A stretch of 64,000 bases of DNA from Eustoma russellianum (Eukaryota > Streptophyta > Magnoliopsida > Gentianales > Gentianaceae): positions 25,714,118-25,778,117 of the forward strand of contig AP025054.1 of the NCBI GenBank assembly GCA_036186865.1. The letters are read 5' to 3'. Under the pieces are notes generated by a model, which made no database searches, had not been told where the DNA came from, and worked only from the letters and a program-made list of their open reading frames with translations. The position numbers were made by a program, and so were the translations under genes. Shown here piece after piece: positions 1-10,507 of this stretch (positions are counted from its first letter, which is position 1; each line of letters starts with the position of its first letter).

Positions 1-2307
1 TACTATATATCAAACCTGAAATAAATAAATATAACACAATTGCAGAAAGCCAACAAACGAGCTGGCTGCAATTGTAACGAGAACAAACTCAAATTATCAG
101 ATAGCTTGCTTGAAATGGAGTTGATATCATATCAGTATCATTTGAAGATTTAACAGGTTAAGGAAAACATGAATAGTCCTGTTAATTCTATTTTTCCTGA
201 TTCTTGTCCAAGGACTCACATGAAGTTTCTCCCTATTTAGAATTGCTTGGGCTTTGATGTTGGATAACTATTATGCTTATAAGCCAGCTAAGGTTTATAA
301 CGTATATTACTAATGTGTAGTGCTTATATTATAATAGGCAAGTGGCACAGAACAACATGTTGTGAATGATTATGCAAAACGCATTTCCATAGGTTATAAG
401 AACACTGAATTGGGATGTAGGATCCAAGAGAATATATCTATATAATCATCACCATTTCTCATGATTTTCTATTATTAATGCATGATTGAAATTCAAAAAG
501 AGTAAGCAGAACATTAGAACATTCTGTACAAATGCTGATTCAACAGCAGCAGACACTCATAAGGACAGCTAAATGAATCATAAGTGATTATTTTTGTACA
601 AAAACATAAAGTGATCTAGATTGATCTCCAGTTGATTAAATTTCAATATGTCATATACCAAAACGTTCACTTCTTTTTGAAATAAGCAATTGTTAATTGG
701 ATACTAAGATAAAACATTAGTTAGATTGTGAAACATAAGTATTCAGATTTTTTCTCCTGAAAAAGATTCTGGATAAAACTAAAACCTCTTGAGAAAACTA
801 CACAATGTTACAACATATCACGTCTTCTAACCCAAAACAAGAAAGAGAAATTCATGTCAGTTCTACACGAAACTGCAAGTACAGAGTTTCACAAAGACTT
901 ACCATGAGATTCCAAATGCAATCACTAACCATCCAAGTCTTTGAGTAAAAACATTTCTAGTCGTTTGTTATAGTAGATAAACCCACATTACTCTTGAGTA
1001 AATGTTTAAACACAACTTAGTCTACATATACTTGAACAATTCGGTTTACTCATGCATTTTAGCTAGCTAACTTTGTCAAGTATACTTTTCAGTATTTAAA
1101 AAGTCACATACTCAAAGCATAAGGAATACCCAATAATTGAATAAGAGATTACCATTATTCCTCATCAATTTGACATACCTGAGTCAATGTGGTGGAGTTT
1201 TAGAAACATTACCTATATTGAGCTGGAAACCTTCTCATAAGCAGCAGTTGATCGCAAATCTTTTGCTTTAGAGTTTACAACTTTCAAACTTTTTGGACCT
1301 CACATTTGGCAGGCTCCTCAAATGCAGCACCTATTTCTTCTCCCCTTTCACCTTTGAACGCCTTATTTTGAATGTCGATGCATGATCCGGTTCCAATTCA
1401 CCATAGGACAAAGAAACCCTAGACTACAATTTTTCTGTTGGGTCAATTTGTGTTTAGTATCCAGAAAGAAAAGAATAAAAAGAGACAAAAATGAGACACA
1501 TAATATCACTTGGGCAAAAGATAATACCACTTGGACAAAGAGGAGACACGTCAGTCATTCTTAGTCCACACAAAAAATACAATAATGGAACACAGAAACA
1601 GGAAATTCGCTGGTAACGGAAAACCTACCATTGCTTTCCTCTTTCTCCCTCTTTTCATTCCAAAAAGAAAAAAGCAAAATTGAAGGAAATTTAAGATGAC
1701 GGTGATACCCGGGTGAGGATTCTTCCTCACAACCCTCCTTGAGCAGATATTTGGGCAATAATTTCATCAAAGATGAAGATTCGTTGGTGTTGTAACTTGT
1801 CACCCGAAATGAAACTGCTGATTTGAAGATATGCATAAAGCTTGATGTTGTTTGAAATTACTTTCTTGGATAACGCTGATAATAAGCATTTCAAGCAAAT
1901 TTGTAGGCTCTTTGAAAAAATATATTGGAATCTTCTAGGAAGAAAGACAAAAAAACAAGGCAAGTCAGTCCCACTTGCATAACCTTGAAGGAACACGTCA
2001 ACTTGGATGGGACACGTCAGTAACTTTTGCAGCCAACTTGAAAATAGAAGTGGGGTAAAGATATAATCTCCACACAATTTTCTTCATTTCTTCCACACTA
2101 ATTTCGGAGAAATTAAAAGTGCAGCAAAAATGCTCATATTCAAATTCATCATTTCTCCTTTCTAATCACCTTCTCTCTTCTTTATCAAATTCTCTCTGCT
2201 GTTTTCCTTACATAATTGTGATGCTTCTCCATACGAAGACGAGCAAATCGCAGAGCTCCCTACTTTTCCATGCTTTTGGGTAGGCCTACAGTGAACTTGT
2301 GAAGTAT
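1..2307. other. Unassigned AT-rich DNA, no convincing gene
   Basis: No open frame here resembles a known protein and no transposon ends are recognisable. The segment may be the remaining host intergenic DNA or gene-flanking DNA. Around 2100-2220 the plus strand is CT-rich (CTTTCTAATCACC, CTTCTCTCTTC), like a plant 5' leader. It is followed at 2221 by an ATG with about 20 open codons before a stop; this is not enough to call a gene. Confidence 0.5.
900..1450 (-). other. Possible 5' exons of a minus-strand transcript
   Basis: Read on the minus strand, a CTAGGGTTTC box (telo-box-like, common in plant 5' leaders) lies near 1420. Going left there is a short partly open stretch, a strong donor-like CAG/GTATGT near 1180, then an ATG-containing segment ending in CATG/GTAAGTC near 900. 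This is what a split 5' UTR or first exons could look like, but no protein family is recognised and reading frames are short. It could equally be chance sequence. Confidence 0.2.
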
Positions 2308-2467
2308 TTGTTGAGAAATCAGGGTTTGCATGATTTCAAATACATGATTTAAATGTTATGTGATTTCAAAATGCATGATTTAAATGTTACATGACATGCG
2401 TACATGATAAATATGCTTTATATGTTTTATATGTATCATTGTTGGACTAACGTGCATGAAGCGTTAA
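2308..2467 (+). mobile_element. 5' fragment of an A/B-family Copia LTR
   Basis: About 160 bp resembles the first 180 bp of the LTRs at 21093 and 51025: a degenerate TTGAGAAA start, TGATTTCAAAATGCATG, then ACTAACGTGCATGAAGC (compare ACTAACGAGCCATGAAGC). It stops abruptly where LINE-3 coding homology begins. The block TGATTTCAAA..CATGATTTAAATG is duplicated inside it. It is probably a leftover of a recombination or deletion that also removed the 3' part of LINE-3. Confidence 0.6.
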
Positions 2468-3217
2468 GGCTGACTGTGCAGCCCAGACATCAACATATTT
2501 GAAGGTAGCAAGCCACCTTGGATTGTCAAAATCACATGTTAAGTAAAGCGGAGCATGATCAGAGGTAGACCTAGCAAGATGTTGGACCTGTGTAATCGAA
2601 AACATATCCAAACAAGATGAAGAGCACAAGAATCGATCAAGACGTCGCCAAACACGGCCTAAGCCATAGCCATCACACCATGTATATAAGACCCTTGAAA
2701 TGATATCTCTTATAAGCCACATGCATATATACAATCATTAAAGTCTTGTAACGAACGCAATGTTGGCGCCGATCTTCCCCGATGTTCATCCAAAGATCGA
2801 AACGTGTTGAAATCCCCACCCACCAACCAAGGAATAGTCAGCGAAGTATGAAACAACTTTAAATCAGCCCACAACGACCTTCTAGCAGATATGGAATGCA
2901 GGCCATAAACCGCAGTAAGCCAAAATCTCTCAAGACGCTAACCAATTAAATTTGATGGAGTAATTTTGCTGCCCTGATCGCTCTTCCTCCAACGATAGTA
3001 TGGAGTCCTTCCAAAAAAACCAAATATGATCATCACAGGCAAATAAAGCTTTTGAGAAACCGAATTGCAATCTATATGACAACAACAACAACAACAACAA
3101 AGCCGAAGCATTAGGTTCTAAGACTACTAATATATGTAGATGATAACGACGAACAAGTGAAAGCAAGCAATTGATTGAGGTATGTATACCTCTAACATTC
3201 CATATCATTATCTTCAT
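2468..3217 (-). pseudogene. LINE-3 ORF2 fragment, AP-like endonuclease
   Basis: The frame opens with an ATG at 3217 and reads MKIMIWNVRGI, the usual start of L1 endonucleases (N in WNVRG binds metal). A middle stretch contains a GGDFNTF-like motif (about 2790), and the end reads GLGRVWRRLDR followed by a TSDHAPL motif, where the SDH motif carries the catalytic histidine. Frames break at about 2930 and 2740. The protein is cut at the end of the endonuclease domain; no RT remains. A TTG-to-leucine run (2997-3100) of CAA/CTT repeats expanded inside it. Non-functional. Confidence 0.75.
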
Positions 3218-3224
3218 TATGATA

Positions 3225-4509
3225 AAGCATCAAAAGTGTTAGAGAGGTGAGCAGCCCCTAACCTTGTTATCCTTGGCGATGTGGGGACTTTATGTTGGCT
3301 ACGACGCAGCATTTGCGGGGTCACACAAAACTGGGGATGAACGGATGCCTCTTATGGTGCCATTGATCGGCTTGTATCTAAATATGTGGCTTCAAAGAGA
3401 TTAGCCATTATGACATAAATGTCATGATCCTGTGCATCCAGCTGGCTGACATTTAGCGGGAGAACCAATTCACTGTCCGAAAGGGAGGATGCTGCTACCT
3501 GCACTGAAAGATCACCCAACAATCATCTACTTCCCTTAATTGCAAGACATCTTGCACATTCAAAATTTCAGCTATAGAACCCATGTCTAGCGATGGTGGC
3601 TAAGGTACCAAAGTCGGTGAAGGCAGCAAAATGTCAACTGAAGGCTACTGGATGGTTTTTTTTAGGTGTCCAACGTTGATTTTTGCCTTTATCTGTCTGC
3701 TTTCTATCCTTATCCTTGACATTACTCCGTTTGAGCGGCTGATCGCGCTTAGAGGGTTTGTCCAATATCGATTTGCCACAGTCGACGAGAATATGCCCCA
3801 GTCGATAACATACAGTGCAATATAATGACAAATCTTCATACTCTACCTGTTGCATGATTACTCATGAAGGAGCCTGAATGTAAACCCGTTGCGGCAATTC
3901 CTTCGAAACATCCAGTTCAACACAGATACGGGTGACCGATGGGCGATTGCCGGTTGTGGTAGCCACATCTAGCTTCAAAGGCATACCAACCATTTGGGCA
4001 ATATGAAAAAATGCATCTTTCCTATGAAAGTGAATTGAAAGTCCAGGGAAAGAGAACCAAATCAGGAATATGGGCACTTCTACCGCCAGATCATAGTCCA
4101 GCGTCCACTTCGTGATTCGCATATGTTTGCCGGAGATCATCCAACTACGACGTGAGAAACAACAAAATAATCTTGCTCATGATAAAAAATGAAGTAAAAC
4201 ACGCGTTGCGTCGAGCAATCCGACTTTTACGGCTCCAGAGAAACCAATGTGGTCGATAGCCGAGCAGATCGTCGCTAGCGGTGGGCGTCCATACCAGAAA
4301 GTACACACCAGCGTAAAACGATATGAGTAGCAAAAGATTGGATTTCCTCCTCCGTAAATGAAATCATTGGAATGCCCTTAAATTTTTCAATGTGTTCGGC
4401 ACCATGAAAAAGAAGCCGACGAAAACAGTGAGGCATAAGTCTTTGGAGGCGCCGAAATTACATCTGACGGCATGGCCATAGGGTTCGGTTGTGGCGGCGT
4501 GACTGCCAT
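3225..4509 (-). pseudogene. LINE-3 ORF1 (DUF4283/zinc-knuckle RNA-binding protein), broken
   Basis: The start used here is the ATG at 4509 (MAVTPPQPNP), which aligns in position with the LINE-2 ORF1 start. Recognisable blocks are SFTEEEIQSFATHI, then HMRITKWTLDYDL, GRRPSV-like NRPSVTRICVELDVSKELP (DUF4283 C-terminal part) and a CTVCYRLGHILVDC CCHC knuckle near 3790. Such ORF1 proteins bind LINE RNA in the RNP. At least two frameshifts (about 4380 and 4145) and a stop disrupt it. Its low-complexity C-terminus lies at 3225-3640. Pseudogene. Confidence 0.7.
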
Positions 4510-4686
4510 GGCTAAGGCATTAGTAGAAGAAAAGGAAAAAAGGGAGAAAGGTAGAATTGGAATGCAATAAAGTAGGAAGGCAGAAGGAGAATGGCGCTGG
4601 CTATGCTGCCATCCTCTGTGAATCGCACCAGAGACGACGGGAGGGCATCATCGCACGGCCTCATTATGTTTTAACTAGTTAATTGA

Positions 4687-4733
<47 letters not shown>

Positions 4734-5209
4734 AAGACTTGTATAATGTACAATATATGTATGGCAAACTAGTGAATGTGCTAACTAGTAAATTAAAGAA
4801 AAGACACACAAACATAAGGGCTGTTTTAGTTATTTTAAGCAGAGGTCACTAAAAGGAGCAAAATGGTAATTTTTATATTTTCAAAAGTTATGAAAGTGGG
4901 CTGTTTTAATAAGGGCCATGAATTGAAATATGAAAATGACCCAATAGGACAAGGATATAGCAATTAGAGCCCAAAAATGGGCTGATTTTGGGGACTGATC
5001 CGAATGCACCAAAGTAGGGGCGAAATGAGAACTTCACCTAAGTATATGATATGATAATTGAGCCAAACAGTAGACTCAAGTACTAAGATATTTAGAGGCA
5101 TAAAATCAGCCTATACCGAGTCTACTTTAATACATACGCCGAAGAAGTTTTAAAAGCGAGATGGTTTATCATACGACACATGCTTACGAAAATGAGTATC
5201 AAAACTTTA
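4288..5209. repeat. Array unit 1 (founder, single LINE segment)
   Basis: The LINE-3 5' segment 4288-4640, its leader to 4680, (TA)n at 4686-4730 and flank 4731-5209. It is continuous with the rest of LINE-3, which identifies it as the original arrangement. Confidence 0.85.
4686..4730. repeat. (TA)n microsatellite at LINE-3 5' end
   Basis: About 22 perfect TA dinucleotides directly next to the LINE-3 leader; the presumed insertion target. Confidence 0.9.
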
Positions 5210-5916
5210 ATCCATACCAGAAAGTACACACCAGCGTAAAACGATATGAGTAGCAAAACATTGGATTTCCTCCTCCGTAAATGAAATCATTGGAATGCCC
5301 TTAAATTTTTGAATGTGCTTCGGCACCATGAAAAAGAAGCCGACGAAAACAGTGAGGCATAAGTCTTTGGAGGCGCCGAAATTACATCTGACGGCATGGC
5401 CATAGGGTTTGGTTGTGGCGGCGTGACTGCCATGGCTAAGGTATTAGTAGAAGAAAAGGAAAAAAGGGAGAAAGGTAGAATTGGAATGCAATAAAGTAGG
5501 AAGGCAGAAGGAGAATGGCGCTGGCTATGCTGCCATCCTCTGTGAAACGTTATGAGTAGCAAAAGATTGGATTTCCTCCTCCGTAAATGAAATCATTGGA
5601 ATGCCCTTAAATTTTTGAATGTGCTTTGGCACCATGAAAAAGAAGCCGACAAAAACAGTGAGACATAAGTCTTTGGAGGCGCCGAAATTACATCTGACGG
5701 CATGGCCATAGGGTTCGGTTATGGCGGCGTGACTACCATGGCTAAGGTATTAGTAGAAGAAAAGGAAAAAGGGAGAAAGGTAGAATTGGAATGCAATAAA
5801 GTAGGAAGGCAGAAGGAGAATGGCGCTGGCTATGCTGCCATCCTCTGTGAATCGCACCAGAGACGACGGGAGGGCATCATCGCACAGCCTCATTTTGTTT
5901 TAACTAGTTAATTGAG

Positions 5917-5919
5917 TAA

Positions 5920-5973
<54 letters not shown>

Positions 5974-6007
5974 GTATATATATATATGTATATATATATA
6001 TATGTAG
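5917..6007. repeat. (TA)n/(TATG) microsatellite, left of LINE-1
   Basis: TA repeats interrupted by TATG steps. LINE-1 coding homology begins directly after it. Confidence 0.9.
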
Positions 6008-6014
6008 ATTTAAC

Positions 6015-8827
6015 TAAGCCAATACCCAGTATTTTCATTCAATAGTCAAGGGCAAGAGGACACAATTACGCATTCAACAAATACATGATGCTGAAGGCAA
6101 TTTACTAACAGCACCTTCGGACATCATGGTGGCGGCGGTTTCTTTCTATAAAGATTTGTTTGCTCCGGCAGCTACACAAAATCATGAGGCTGTCTTATCA
6201 TATATTCCTCAGATGGTAACGGAGGAAGATAATATACGGCTCACCATGCTCCCGACAGCAGCAGAAATCAAAGAAGCGGTCTGGCATTTAGATCCTCATA
6301 GTGCTGCTGGTCCAGATGGATTTCACGGTATGTTTTATCGGTCATGTTGGTCGGTCATACATGCTGACGTCGAAAAGGCAGTACAAGAGTTCTTCCTTGG
6401 TATTCCCCAACCATCAATGATGGCAAGTGCGATTATCACGTTGATCCCCAAAACCACCTCCCCACAGACTTTCGGTGACTTCAGGCCAATATGTTTGACG
6501 AATTTTTTGAGTAAAGTATGTACACGTATTATAGCGACGCGCTTAGGTCAGCTCCTGCCCAAGTTGATATCTCCGGAACAAACAGGATTTCTCCCTGGGC
6601 ATGATATCTCTACCCAAGTTTTATTGGCTCGAGAAATGGTCCATATGTTGGATGCTGGCACTTCACACTTATGTCTAAAATTGGATATGATGAAAGCTTT
6701 TGATCGTGTCAGTTGGGATTATTTGGAGCGAATATTGTTGGGTTTTGGCTTCTCAGGGTTTTTCACTAGATTGATCCTAAATCATCTCCGCGCTACTACG
6801 TTATCTGTCTTGATTAATGGCGCACCCTCCCCATCATTTCGCCCACATAGGGGAGTGAAACAAGGAGATCCATTATCTCCTCTGCTTTTTATTCTATCTT
6901 CTGAGGGATTCAGTCGAGGCTTATCCTCTCTAGTGGCATCCGGCAATATTCAATCATTTAGCCTTGGTCGGATTCCCTTTGCCATCTCTCATTGGCATAT
7001 GCCGACGATCTACTTGTCTTTCTGCGCGGTACAAAACCAAATATTCAGAGGTTTAAGAGGTTCTTAACGGACTATGAAACAGCTTCGGGACAAAAGGTCA
7101 ATTTTCATAAAAGTAGTATGATACCATCGTCCCGACTCTCGGAACAGCGGGTTCGACATTTACAGGGGATCCTTGGGATGAGGCTTTCATCACTCCCTTT
7201 CCGATATTTAGGATCTTATCTTCACAAGGGTATTAACCGTTCAAGATACTGTGCTACAATATTACAACATTTTGATGATAAATTACAAGGATGGCATTCC
7301 AAGTTATTATCTTCTGCAGGCAGATTAGTCCTACTGCGAGCGGTGATCTCTGCGCTTCCTCTGCATGTCATGGCCGCAGGGGGGCTCCCAAAATCTGTCA
7401 TTAAGATGATACACCGGAAAATGGCTACTTTTTATTGGGGCCAGCGCCGACACTGGGTTTCATGGTCCACTATCACATTACCTACGGAGGAGGGGGGATT
7501 AGGGATACGAGATCTTTATTCTTTGCAGCAGGCATATCATTGTAGAATATGGTGGTTATATCATAAGCAAGATACGTTATGGAGCCGATATATGCATGCC
7601 AAATACGGACGTAGGGGAGACTTTCGGCCACATCTGCCAGATTCTCCGGTGTGGAAGCTTATATGTCGCATCCATCAGATTTGTGTGAGGCATACTACCG
7701 GGTCTAATAATCATCTCACTTGGCAGCCCTCCTCCTCGGGAGAATTTGAGCTTAAATCGGCTTACAATATCTGTCGATCATCTAAACCCAGTTTGCTGTC
7801 TACGAAGTTCATTTGGTTTAAACATCACTCACCATCCATCCGTATATTCCTCTGGAGATTGTTTCATGCGGCTTTACCGTTTGAGGATTACATAGGCTCT
7901 TATTTGACTGCACGTCCCACACAGTGCCCATTTTGCAAGCAGCACTCTTCCTCAGTAGATCATGTGTTCTTGAAATGTGCGCCAATCCAGTCCATGTGGC
8001 TTTTCTATGCATCTGAATTACAGACTATATTTCCAACTACACACACTATTCGACAGTATTTATTAGCTTGGTGGTACCGTTCATCCTTTTTGTCATTTGA
8101 TGGGGTGCTCAAGATAATAGTCCCTGGCATTTTGGTCTACAACATATGGCGTCATTATGCAAATATGATATATGGAGATCAATCATCATTTTCTATTGCT
8201 GCACTCCGAAATACCGTTCTTTTTGAGCTTCATATGTGGGTTCATTCAATCCAAGGTACCAAGCTAGCTGCCGGACCCGCTTCGTCGCTATCCTGGCTGT
8301 CAATACCTCGTTCTCCGCGTCTACAGGTGGTTAAATGGCTTACTCCCCCAATAGGTCGCTTTAAACTTAATGTGGATGCCGCGGTTGGCCGCTCCAATGC
8401 GGCAGGAGGTCTCATTCTACGCGATTCAGGTGGAGCATGTGTGAGGGCGATAGCTTTCAGACTCCCATATTGTCCACCTTTGCAGGCTGAAATTCAAACA
8501 GCCCTGTTTGGCTTGCTATATTTCCTGCCCTTATACAGGTCCCTGATTTTAGAGACTGATTGTGCACAGATGATTCAACGACTACGTAAACAGCAACCTG
8601 TGTTTGGAAACTTCCATCTTAAACTATTACAGCAGTTGATCACTCATCATCACTTGGAAATTCAGCATGTATTCAGAGAAGCAAATATGCCGGCACATTA
8701 TTTGGCGCAACATGCAATTCAATCGCCTTGCACTTCAATCTTCACGCCATCCAGCTTGCCTTCAATGGTCCGTGCTGCAGTTTCTTTGGACCTCACATCA
8801 GTTGCTGTGCGTCGACAATCAGCATAA
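6015..8827 (+). pseudogene. LINE-1 ORF2 (RT + zf-RVT + RNase H), one frameshift, 5'-truncated
   Basis: The first frame holds the RT fingers and palm (KTTSPQTFGDFRPI, KLDMMKAFDRVSWDYL, GVKQGDPLSPLLF). A one-base deletion near 6993 shifts the frame just before the catalytic YADD (about 6998-7009), and the second frame then runs open to 8827. Downstream are the thumb region, a zf-RVT zinc-binding domain (CPFCKQHSSSVDHVFLKC, about 7926-7980) and an RNase H domain starting KLNVDAAVG (about 8366) with ETD and a terminal EANMPAH block. This plant-L1 RNase H type is known from other plant LINEs. The protein would prime and copy LINE RNA at the target, but this copy lacks the endonuclease and is dead. 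Confidence 0.9.
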
Positions 8828-8861
8828 CGTCTTCCATATGGATTGGCCTGCACATCTTTTC

Positions 8862-8891
8862 CCTGTCTGTATTCGATTGAGTACAGACAGG
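8862..8891 (+). other. 3' UTR hairpin I of LINE-1
   Basis: CCTGTCTGTA (8862-8871) pairs perfectly with TACAGACAGG (8882-8891). Inner U-G, U-A and C-G pairs can extend it to 13 bp around a GATT loop. It sits 35 bp after the ORF2 stop. LINE-2 has the equivalent hairpin with a compensatory change. Confidence 0.7.
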
Positions 8892-9701
8892 CAGGGTATG
8901 TTGATTGTTCTCTTTCATTTATTAATTATTCACACTTGCCATGTTTACACACATCTGGTTTTTCCATATACATGGTTTATGCTTGACGCGGAGACTCATT
9001 CACTATGCGCTGAAAAGAGCATGTTCATGGACGGTTGTACTGATGGGCAAAGGGATACTGTTGCTGCCTGCACTTTTCGCAATGCAGGCAGCCCTGGTGG
9101 GAACACTATCTTGTCTGTTTATTTCCTAGGGCTGCTTTTACTACGACTATGTGATATATACTTTTATTTGCCTGCTGCATGCCTGTCTATGTGTTGGGAA
9201 TCTGGGACACTTGCTGTTGTCGGGAGCTTCTTTCATGCTACGCGCTCATCTCACACGCGACACGGAATGGCCTCCCACGTGGCGCAAAGTCATTGGTGTG
9301 AGCTAGCTAAGTATGTCTTCCACAGAGATTGGCGTTTTCTGACATATCCTGCCTGTGTCCCAAGGGATGTAGGCAGGCTCGGTAAGCTACCTTATCACTC
9401 ACTCTGCGGTTTATATTTTCTTCATATGACTCATAATTTATTCTTGGTGCATGCTGTTGCATGTCTCGGATTATATCTGGCGCTGATCACGGATGGGGTG
9501 CTCACTGTGGAGATCTCCACACTTTTTGACAAGCACATACCTTGGTTTACCCTGCTAGAACCACTGGAGATGACGCTTTGGAAGCATTGTTTCGCTAATT
9601 TACGACATCTACACCAACTGGCCGAATACCAACAGCTGGACACATATTTACATTATATACATTTCAATGATGGTCGTATAAATATGTACGCTTTTTCCTT
9701 C

Positions 9702-9737
9702 GCTAGGGTTTTATCCACAAGGGTGGTTTTTCCTAGC
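9702..9737 (+). other. 3' UTR hairpin II of LINE-1
   Basis: GCTAGGG (9702-9708) pairs with TCCTAGC (9731-9737, one G-U). Inside, CCAC (9715-9718) pairs with GTGG (9723-9726) around AAGG. The LINE-2 copy reads GCCAGGG/CCCTGGC, so the third pair changed from T-A to C-G and the stem is kept. Confidence 0.7.
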
Positions 9738-9896
9738 AAGGTTTTAATGCGGCATATCGTATACGACTGGAGATATGTCCTCATTAGTTCGTTATTTCAT
9801 TTGTTCACATACTCTGAACTCTTGTAATATGGTTTTCCTCCGCCATAAGTGAGGGTTCTTTATTTAATAAAATAAATGTTTATATAAAAAAAAATA

Positions 9897-9932
9897 TATG
9901 TATATATATATATGTATATATATGTATATGTA
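9897..9932. repeat. (TA)n/(TATG) tract between the two LINE tails
   Basis: A short TATATG-rich tract between the A tail of LINE-1 and the T tract (reverse A tail) of LINE-2. It is probably part of the original array microsatellite or a target-site duplication inside it. Confidence 0.7.
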
Positions 9933-10094
9933 TTTTTTTTTTTTAAGCAAGTGATATCTTATTATTGATAAGTAAATCCTCACTTATGGCGGAGGAAAAC
10001 CATAGTACAAATCATCAGTGTATGAGAATAAATGAAATAAAGCGCAAAGGATAGCATATCTCCAGTCGTATACGATATGCCGCATTAAAACCTT

Positions 10095-10130
10095 GCCAGG
10101 GAAAACCACCCTTGTGGATAAAACCCTGGC
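10095..10130 (-). other. 3' UTR hairpin II of LINE-2
   Basis: On the minus strand GCCAGGG pairs fully with CCCTGGC, with an inner CCAC/GTGG stem around AAGG. This is the compensated counterpart of the LINE-1 hairpin at 9702-9737. Confidence 0.7.
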
Positions 10131-10438
10131 GAAGGAAAAAGCGTACATATTTATACGACCATCATTGACATTAGGTGAAGCTGTACAAAAGGAGTAGGAC
10201 ATATATGTCCTAGCTACTGATAGTATACAAAATCGCCATTTGTAGCTGGAAGAAGTTCTGGGCCGTTCCATGTAGTCTTCATAAACAAAGCGTAGATGTG
10301 TAGGGCAGACAGCGGTGTCCCTCAGCGCAGCCAGCAATACGTATAGCCAAAGACATGAAATCACAAGAAGGAAGTGGTAGTTATGAAGCAGAAAGAATCC
10401 AGATAAAGCATTGATTAAACATATACAGGACATACCAT

Positions 10439-10468
10439 CCTGCCTGTAACCCGAAGGAGACAGGCAGG
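10439..10468 (-). other. 3' UTR hairpin I of LINE-2
   Basis: On the minus strand CCTGCCTGT pairs with ACAGGCAGG (9 bp) around CTCCTTCGGGTT, which itself can close a C(UUCG)G tetraloop. It sits 40 bp after the ORF2 stop, as in LINE-1. Confidence 0.7.
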
Positions 10469-10507
10469 GAAATGCATGAGATGCCAATCCATATGGATGA
10501 CCATTTC

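Larger units (their letters stand above)
2468..4680 (-). mobile_element. LINE-3: 3'-truncated L1-clade LINE remnant
   Basis: On the minus strand, in order: a short 5' leader (from about 4680, beside a (TA)n tract), an ORF1 with DUF4283-like and zinc-knuckle regions (4509 to about 3225), and the endonuclease domain of ORF2 (3217 to 2468). Reverse transcriptase and 3' end are missing, cut at the Copia LTR scrap. Frameshifts and stops are frequent, so this is an old copy, clearly related to LINE-2. Its 5' end is the seed of the tandem array 4288-18833. Confidence 0.8.
8828..9887 (+). other. LINE-1 3' UTR with an unusually long open frame
   Basis: 1.06 kb follow the ORF2 stop. A frame different from ORF2 stays open from 8667 to 9827 (387 codons). 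Its last 50 residues (from NDGRINMYAF) match the end of an open frame in the LINE-2 3' UTR, but that region is almost identical DNA in both, so protein selection is not shown. Start-proximal parts do not match in frame. It contains the hairpins described separately. Confidence 0.6.
6008..9896 (+). mobile_element. LINE-1: 5'-truncated L1-clade LINE
   Basis: Homology to ORF2 begins just after the microsatellite in the linker before the reverse transcriptase (YFHSIVKGK). It runs through RT, zf-RVT and RNase H to a stop at 8827, then a 1.06 kb 3' UTR and a terminal A-rich tail (9888-9896). ORF1 and the endonuclease are missing, typical of incomplete reverse transcription. The 3' end is nearly identical to that of LINE-2 over 110 bp, while the proteins are only roughly 60% identical. 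Flanks on both sides are TA-rich, so target-site duplications cannot be defined. Confidence 0.9.
9984..10507 (-). other. LINE-2 3' UTR
   Basis: Follows the ORF2 stop. It contains hairpins I and II and ends with GGTTTTCCTCCGCCAT..GTGAGG, shared with LINE-1. In that block ATGG can pair with CCAT and CCTC in its loop with GAGG, a possible small pseudoknot (inference; stems are only 4 bp). An open frame of 167 codons without ATG start crosses it. Confidence 0.6.

Noticed and set aside
5702..5911. 69-codon plus-strand frame in the LINE-derived array (MAIGFGYGGV)
   Set aside because: It is antisense to the LINE ORF1 start; the real coding direction is minus.
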